DNA from: Candidatus Cloacimonadota bacterium
GTDB taxonomy: Bacteria > Cloacimonadota > Cloacimonadia > Cloacimonadales > TCS61
Direction: 5' to 3'
DNA: 9,953 nt
Assembly (NCBI GenBank): GCA_030592835.1
Contig: JAUVIJ010000051.1
Coordinates: 1 to 9,953 of the forward strand
Part shown: in pieces, positions 7,449-9,953 of the stretch
Layout of the letters: every line of letters starts with the position of its first letter
How positions within the stretch are numbered: position 1 is the first letter of the stretch
The notes under the pieces: generated by a model
Told to the model about the DNA's origin: nothing
Databases searched by the model: none
Seen by the model: only the letters and a program-made list of their open reading frames with translations
Translations under genes and position numbers: made by a program

Positions 7449-7482
7449 ACATTAATTAAAACATTAATGTCAATTTTTTTTT
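7449..7482 (-). promoter_or_regulatory. Putative regulated promoter/operator of the TonB operon
   Basis: In the 104-bp gap before the receptor gene the minus strand carries nine A residues (7482-7474), then a perfect TTGACA (7473-7468). The TTGACA overlaps an 8-bp inverted repeat, ACATTAAT, 6 nt, ATTAATGT (7470-7449). The same stretch can be read as two tandem 12-bp units (ATTAATGTTTTA and ATTAATGTTTTT). The A tract abutting the -35 looks like an UP element and the inverted repeat like a repressor or activator site. At 17-nt spacing the -10 position reads GTTTTT, which is not sigma70-like, so the promoter call is weak. The palindrome itself is directly visible. No terminator hairpin for the upstream lipM is seen, so read-through is possible. 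Confidence 0.4.
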
Positions 7483-7507
7483 AGTACTATAACCTATTAT
7501 TTCTTCG

Positions 7508-8329
7508 CTATTTCCTTTTATTCCAATCATCTGTTGAATATTTATCTCTAACCAGTTTCCCCAAGCTATTAATTTCACTGGTTGCCAGATTTTCGGTGAA
7601 CTCAAACTCATCCTCCGACCAGTGCTCCTGAAAACCTCTGATAAAACCTTGAACAGCAGCATTAAAATTATATTTTGTTGGAGAAATCTCGTTGATCGCA
7701 ACTGTTTTCCTGCTGAGAAAAACAGCCAGTTTTTCTCTCTTAACATCACTGAGTCCGGGAATAATATAGGCTACTTTACTCTGATCGAAATTCAGAAGGA
7801 TCGAACCATGCTGTAGGAGGACATCCTCTTTTCTCACTTGGGCACTGCCGACGATCTTACGTTTTTGGTAAGTCAATTCAAACCTGGAAGTGCTGGAGAA
7901 ACAGGGGTTTGAATCCTGTCGTTGATGACTGGAAGACAGTGAGCCTTTTTCCAGTTCGACCGGAACACCGAGTTTTTTCAGACCAGCACCTAAAGCCTGA
8001 CTTATCTCTGAATATGCTTGGGTGATATTTCCTCCCAATCTACCCAGGACAGGAGCTATAACGCTGTATGTAACTTCGTGATCATGCAGTACTATTCTAC
8101 CTCCTGTCGGTCTTCTCACAAAACCAAATCCGAATTTAGAAAGTTTATCGAAATCCACTTCTTTTTCGATTTCCTGATTGTAGCCACAGGAAACAGTGGG
8201 TGGTTCCCAATCATAAAATCTGATAGTAGGTAAAGAATCACCTTTAATGATATTCCGGAAGATGGCTTCATCCATAGCCATATTCTCGTATGGATCCATT
8301 TTTCCAGATATCATTATTCTCCATTTCAT
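7508..8329 (-). CDS. lipM: Octanoyl-[acyl carrier protein]:protein N-octanoyltransferase, LipM type
   Basis: This is a cytoplasmic enzyme of lipoate synthesis that moves the octanoyl group from acyl carrier protein to a lysine of a lipoyl-domain protein (GcvH in Bacillus), ahead of sulfur insertion by LipA. The protein is 273 aa from the ATG at 8329, near the length of Bacillus subtilis LipM. Visible family motifs are NMAMDEA near the N-terminus, IRFYDWEPPTVSCGYNQ, FVRRPTGGRIVLHDHEVTYS (acyl-binding loop), NPCFSSTSRFEL with the Cys at the LipM nucleophile position (Cys143), KIVGSAQVRKEDVLLQHGSILL with the catalytic-region Lys, and a KYSTDDWN ending like LipM. The Cys favours LipM over an ATP-dependent lipoate ligase. 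In-frame GTG (8341) and TTG (8353) starts exist, but family alignment favours ATG. The Shine-Dalgarno is weak (GTGGG). The ATG overlaps by four bases (ATGA) the end of a small possible ORF, hinting at coupling. Confidence 0.9.
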   Translation of the reverse strand: MKWRIMISGKMDPYENMAMDEAIFRNIIKGDSLPTIRFYDWEPPTVSCGYNQEIEKEVDFDKLSKFGFGFVRRPTGGRIVLHDHEVTYSVIAPVLGRLGGNITQAYSEISQALGAGLKKLGVPVELEKGSLSSSHQRQDSNPCFSSTSRFELTYQKRKIVGSAQVRKEDVLLQHGSILLNFDQSKVAYIIPGLSDVKREKLAVFLSRKTVAINEISPTKYNFNAAVQGFIRGFQEHWSEDEFEFTENLATSEINSLGKLVRDKYSTDDWNKRK

Positions 8330-8538
8330 ATCTTTACCCACAAAATAACCCAATTAAGATTCTGCAATTTCCATTCCGAAATTTCATAGTATAAAATTTC
8401 CGATCTTATATTCTCTAACTTGAATGTTTTTATGGTAATTAATAAGATTAATCGAGAGTGTTTCTGTATAACGAATTGAATTGTTTTTGCTGAAACAGAT
8501 AGACATTTTGCTGAAATCTGTCCGCAAAATAGTTTCAT
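8326..8538 (-). CDS. Doubtful 70-residue ORF filling the gap before lipM
   Basis: I do not recognise this. Its ATG overlaps the stop of the upstream small membrane-protein gene by four bases (ATGA) and its stop overlaps the lipM ATG in the same way, which is what a coupled operon gene would show. Against it: the region is clearly more AT-rich than its neighbours, the protein is rich in Ile, Leu and Lys with no clear domain, and the same bases hold direct and inverted repeats that look regulatory. There is a hydrophobic stretch (SRLILLITI, about 28-36), too short for a confident membrane helix. It could equally be the untranslated leader of lipM. Confidence 0.25.
   Translation of the reverse strand: MKLFCGQISAKCLSVSAKTIQFVIQKHSRLILLITIKTFKLENIRSEILYYEISEWKLQNLNWVILWVKI
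8378..8400. repeat. 7-bp inverted repeat upstream of lipM
   Basis: GAAATTT (8378-8384) and AAATTTC (8394-8400) flank a 9-nt spacer. On the minus strand the spacer reads TATACTATG, so a TATACT -10-like hexamer (8393-8388) sits in the loop about 60 nt before the lipM ATG. No good -35 is seen at normal spacing, so a lipM promoter here is only a possibility. Confidence 0.3.
8485..8530. repeat. Direct and inverted repeats in the AT-rich region before lipM
   Basis: The + strand carries TTTTGCTGAAA twice (8485-8495 and 8506-8516), exactly 21 bp start to start, about two helical turns. ACAGAT (8495-8500) and ATCTGT (8516-8521) form an inverted pair. ATTTTGC (8505-8511) and GCAAAAT (8524-8530) form a perfect 7-bp inverted repeat with a 12-nt spacer. 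None is followed by a T-tract in the minus-strand transcript, so this is not an ordinary terminator. A protein-binding site is possible; chance in AT-rich DNA is the alternative. Confidence 0.4.
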
Positions 8539-8750
8539 TTATCCAGTGTCTCGATCCTGTTGCTCAAAGAATCTGGTCGAGTGCTTCTAAGAGCTCGGAA
8601 TTTACTAGGATCAGGATTGGCAAAATATCTTATTATCAGAACAACAAATATGAAAAATAAGATCTTTAAAACTAGAAAAACCCAACTGGAACTTCTGCTA
8701 TTTCTTCTTACCTGACGTCTTCTTTCAATCTCTTCCTTGAATTCTTTCAT
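8535..8750 (-). CDS. Small single-pass membrane protein, unknown function
   Basis: I do not recognise this 71-residue protein. The N-terminal 20 residues are highly charged and basic (EEIERRRQVRRNSR), followed by one strong membrane helix (about 22-43, SSWVFLVLKILFFIFVVLII) and a short polar tail with NPDPSKFRALRSTRP. By the positive-inside rule the N-terminus should be cytoplasmic and the tail outside. It begins 14 bp after the aminotransferase stop on the same strand, so it is probably cotranscribed with that gene. The Shine-Dalgarno is poor (AAGAG at a distance), which fits coupled or low expression. The regular charge pattern and the helix make a real gene more likely than chance. Confidence 0.65.
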   Translation of the reverse strand: MKEFKEEIERRRQVRRNSRSSSWVFLVLKILFFIFVVLIIRYFANPDPSKFRALRSTRPDSLSNRIETLDK

Positions 8751-8764
8751 ATTCGTTTCTACTC

Positions 8765-9953
8765 TTAACTCAACAGTTTTTTCAAACCTGCAGCGAATCT
8801 ATCAACTCCTTCCTTGAGATTGTCCATGCTGTTTGCATAGGAGAAACGAACGAAGTTATCAACTCCAAAAGCTGATCCCGGTACAATCGCTACATGCTGT
8901 TCTTCCAGGATATATTGGCAGAATTGCTGTGAGTTTTTGATCCCTTGATGATTATTCAATAAATAGTAACTTATATCCGGCATGGCATAAAAAGCGCCTC
9001 TGGGTTTCAGGCAGGTTACATGATCGATATTGTTGAGCTCTTCAACCAGATAATTTCTTCTTTCTTCAAAGATCTTCCGCATCTTTTCAACACTTCCCCT
9101 ATCATCCAGCAGTGCTTTGATCACCGCTTTCTGGGTTATCGAATTGACACAGGAGGTTGTATGACTTTGAATTCGTGAAGCCATTTGAATGATTTCCCTT
9201 GGTCCGGCAGCATATCCAAGTCTCCAGCCGGTCATGGCAAAAGCTTTGGAAACACCGTTGATAAGAACTGTGTTTTCCCTGATCTCAGGAGAAATGGAAG
9301 CGATGGAGACATGTTTTTCACCATCGTAAATTAGTTTTTCATAGATCTCATCCGCTATAATCAGAATATTGTTTTTCCTGCAGATTTCACCGATCTCTTC
9401 CAATTCCTCCCTATTATAAACCGAGCCGGTCGGGTTGTTGGGTGAATTTATGATAAAAGCTTTAGGATTGCACAATGTGCTGATCTTTTTTTCCAATTGA
9501 GCGGGAGTTATCTTGAAATCAGAAGACATCGTCGTTGGAATAAGAATAGGAAAAGCATCGACTATTTCGACCTGGGCAGTATAACTTACCCAATACGGTG
9601 AGGGGATAATTACCTCATCCCGGGGATCACAGACAACCAACAGAATATTGATTATGGATGCTTTAGCCCCGGGTGAGACCAGTATGTCTCGGGGATCGCA
9701 TTTCAGATCGTTATCCCTTAATAATTTATGGGCAATTGCCTGGCGCAATTCTAATATCCCGGCGGAAGCAGTATATCTCGTGAAATTAGAGTCGATGGCT
9801 GATTTAGCCTCAGCCTTGATAAAATCAGGAGTGTTGAAATCAGGTTCGCCAACTCCGAAATTGATCACATCTATACCCTGTGCGATCATTGCCTTGGCTT
9901 TATTGGAAACAGTCAGTGTGGGAGAAGGTTTTATAGCCTTTGCTCTATGTGAG
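8765..9953 (-). CDS. aspB: Class I PLP-dependent aminotransferase, aspartate aminotransferase type, N-terminus beyond window
   Basis: This enzyme probably moves the amino group between aspartate and 2-oxoglutarate with pyridoxal phosphate in the cytoplasm, possibly also acting on prephenate or aromatic acids. The window holds 395 residues plus the stop. The frame runs off the right edge and begins SHRAKAIKPSPTLTVSNKAK, a typical N-terminus for this subfamily, so only a few residues (roughly two to four) and the start are missing. In window numbering the landmarks are GVGEPDF, YTASAGILELRQAI, SPNNPTG (170-176, cofactor contact), ADEIYEKLIYDG (Asp201 and Tyr204), SKAFAMTGWRLGY (Lys236, which forms the Schiff base, and Arg244, phosphate contact) and FVRFSYANS (Arg369, substrate carboxylate). 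All key residues are present. Internal ATG 9889 is not the start, because conserved sequence continues before it. The aspB-like subfamily fits best; alanine or aromatic specificity cannot be excluded. Confidence 0.92.
   Translation of the reverse strand, partial: SHRAKAIKPSPTLTVSNKAKAMIAQGIDVINFGVGEPDFNTPDFIKAEAKSAIDSNFTRYTASAGILELRQAIAHKLLRDNDLKCDPRDILVSPGAKASIINILLVVCDPRDEVIIPSPYWVSYTAQVEIVDAFPILIPTTMSSDFKITPAQLEKKISTLCNPKAFIINSPNNPTGSVYNREELEEIGEICRKNNILIIADEIYEKLIYDGEKHVSIASISPEIRENTVLINGVSKAFAMTGWRLGYAAGPREIIQMASRIQSHTTSCVNSITQKAVIKALLDDRGSVEKMRKIFEERRNYLVEELNNIDHVTCLKPRGAFYAMPDISYYLLNNHQGIKNSQQFCQYILEEQHVAIVPGSAFGVDNFVRFSYANSMDNLKEGVDRFAAGLKKLLS

Noticed and set aside
7474..7482. T9 tract as a rho-independent terminator
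   Set aside because: The T run is on the plus strand, whereas the genes are transcribed from the minus strand, where it is A9. No GC-rich hairpin precedes it in either direction.
7456..7749. Minus-strand open frame of about 97 codons overlapping the lipM 3' end and the promoter region
   Set aside because: It is a shifted frame of lipM. The lipM frame carries the conserved family motifs up to its own stop at 7508.
1..9953. CRISPR array, tRNA, rRNA, transposase or phage genes
   Set aside because: No spaced repeats, tRNA-like cloverleaf or recombinase motifs were seen. The longest stretch without a confident gene is about 205 bp.

Overview
The window comes from a bacterium of moderate-to-low GC with a two-membrane envelope. 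The evidence is a TonB-dependent outer-membrane receptor and its inner-membrane energy-transducing complex. The receptor architecture (carboxypeptidase-regulatory-like domain, plug, barrel ending in an aromatic residue), paired ExbD genes and a large secreted protein with Asp-rich DxDGD motifs suggest the FCB superphylum. Cloacimonadota or a related candidate phylum is my best guess from gene content and protein style. That placement is inference only; no marker gene in the window proves it.

Every convincing gene lies on the minus strand, so transcription runs from high to low coordinates and the window is almost fully coding. The right part (about 9953 to 7508) is a metabolic block. It holds a class I PLP aminotransferase of aspartate aminotransferase type (its first few residues lie beyond the right edge), a 71-residue single-pass membrane protein of unknown function, an AT-rich stretch of about 205 bp that is either a small gene or a regulatory leader, and a LipM-type octanoyltransferase.

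A 104-bp gap (7404-7507) separates this block from a compact six-gene cluster running to the left edge: TonB-dependent receptor, ExbB, ExbD, a second ExbD, TonB, and a long secreted protein cut by the left edge. Gaps inside the cluster are at most 34 bp and most genes have a clear Shine-Dalgarno site, so it reads as one operon. The 104-bp gap holds a perfect TTGACA behind an A9 tract and overlapping a 22-bp inverted repeat, a plausible regulated promoter for the operon.

The simplest reading is a dedicated outer-membrane uptake or secretion machine that carries its own motor (ExbB plus two ExbD types), its own TonB, its own receptor and an exported partner of unknown function. Both the ExbB-like protein and TonB have strongly acidic periplasmic stretches, and two polar membrane residues important in the E. 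coli system appear to be absent. The substrate cannot be read from the sequence.
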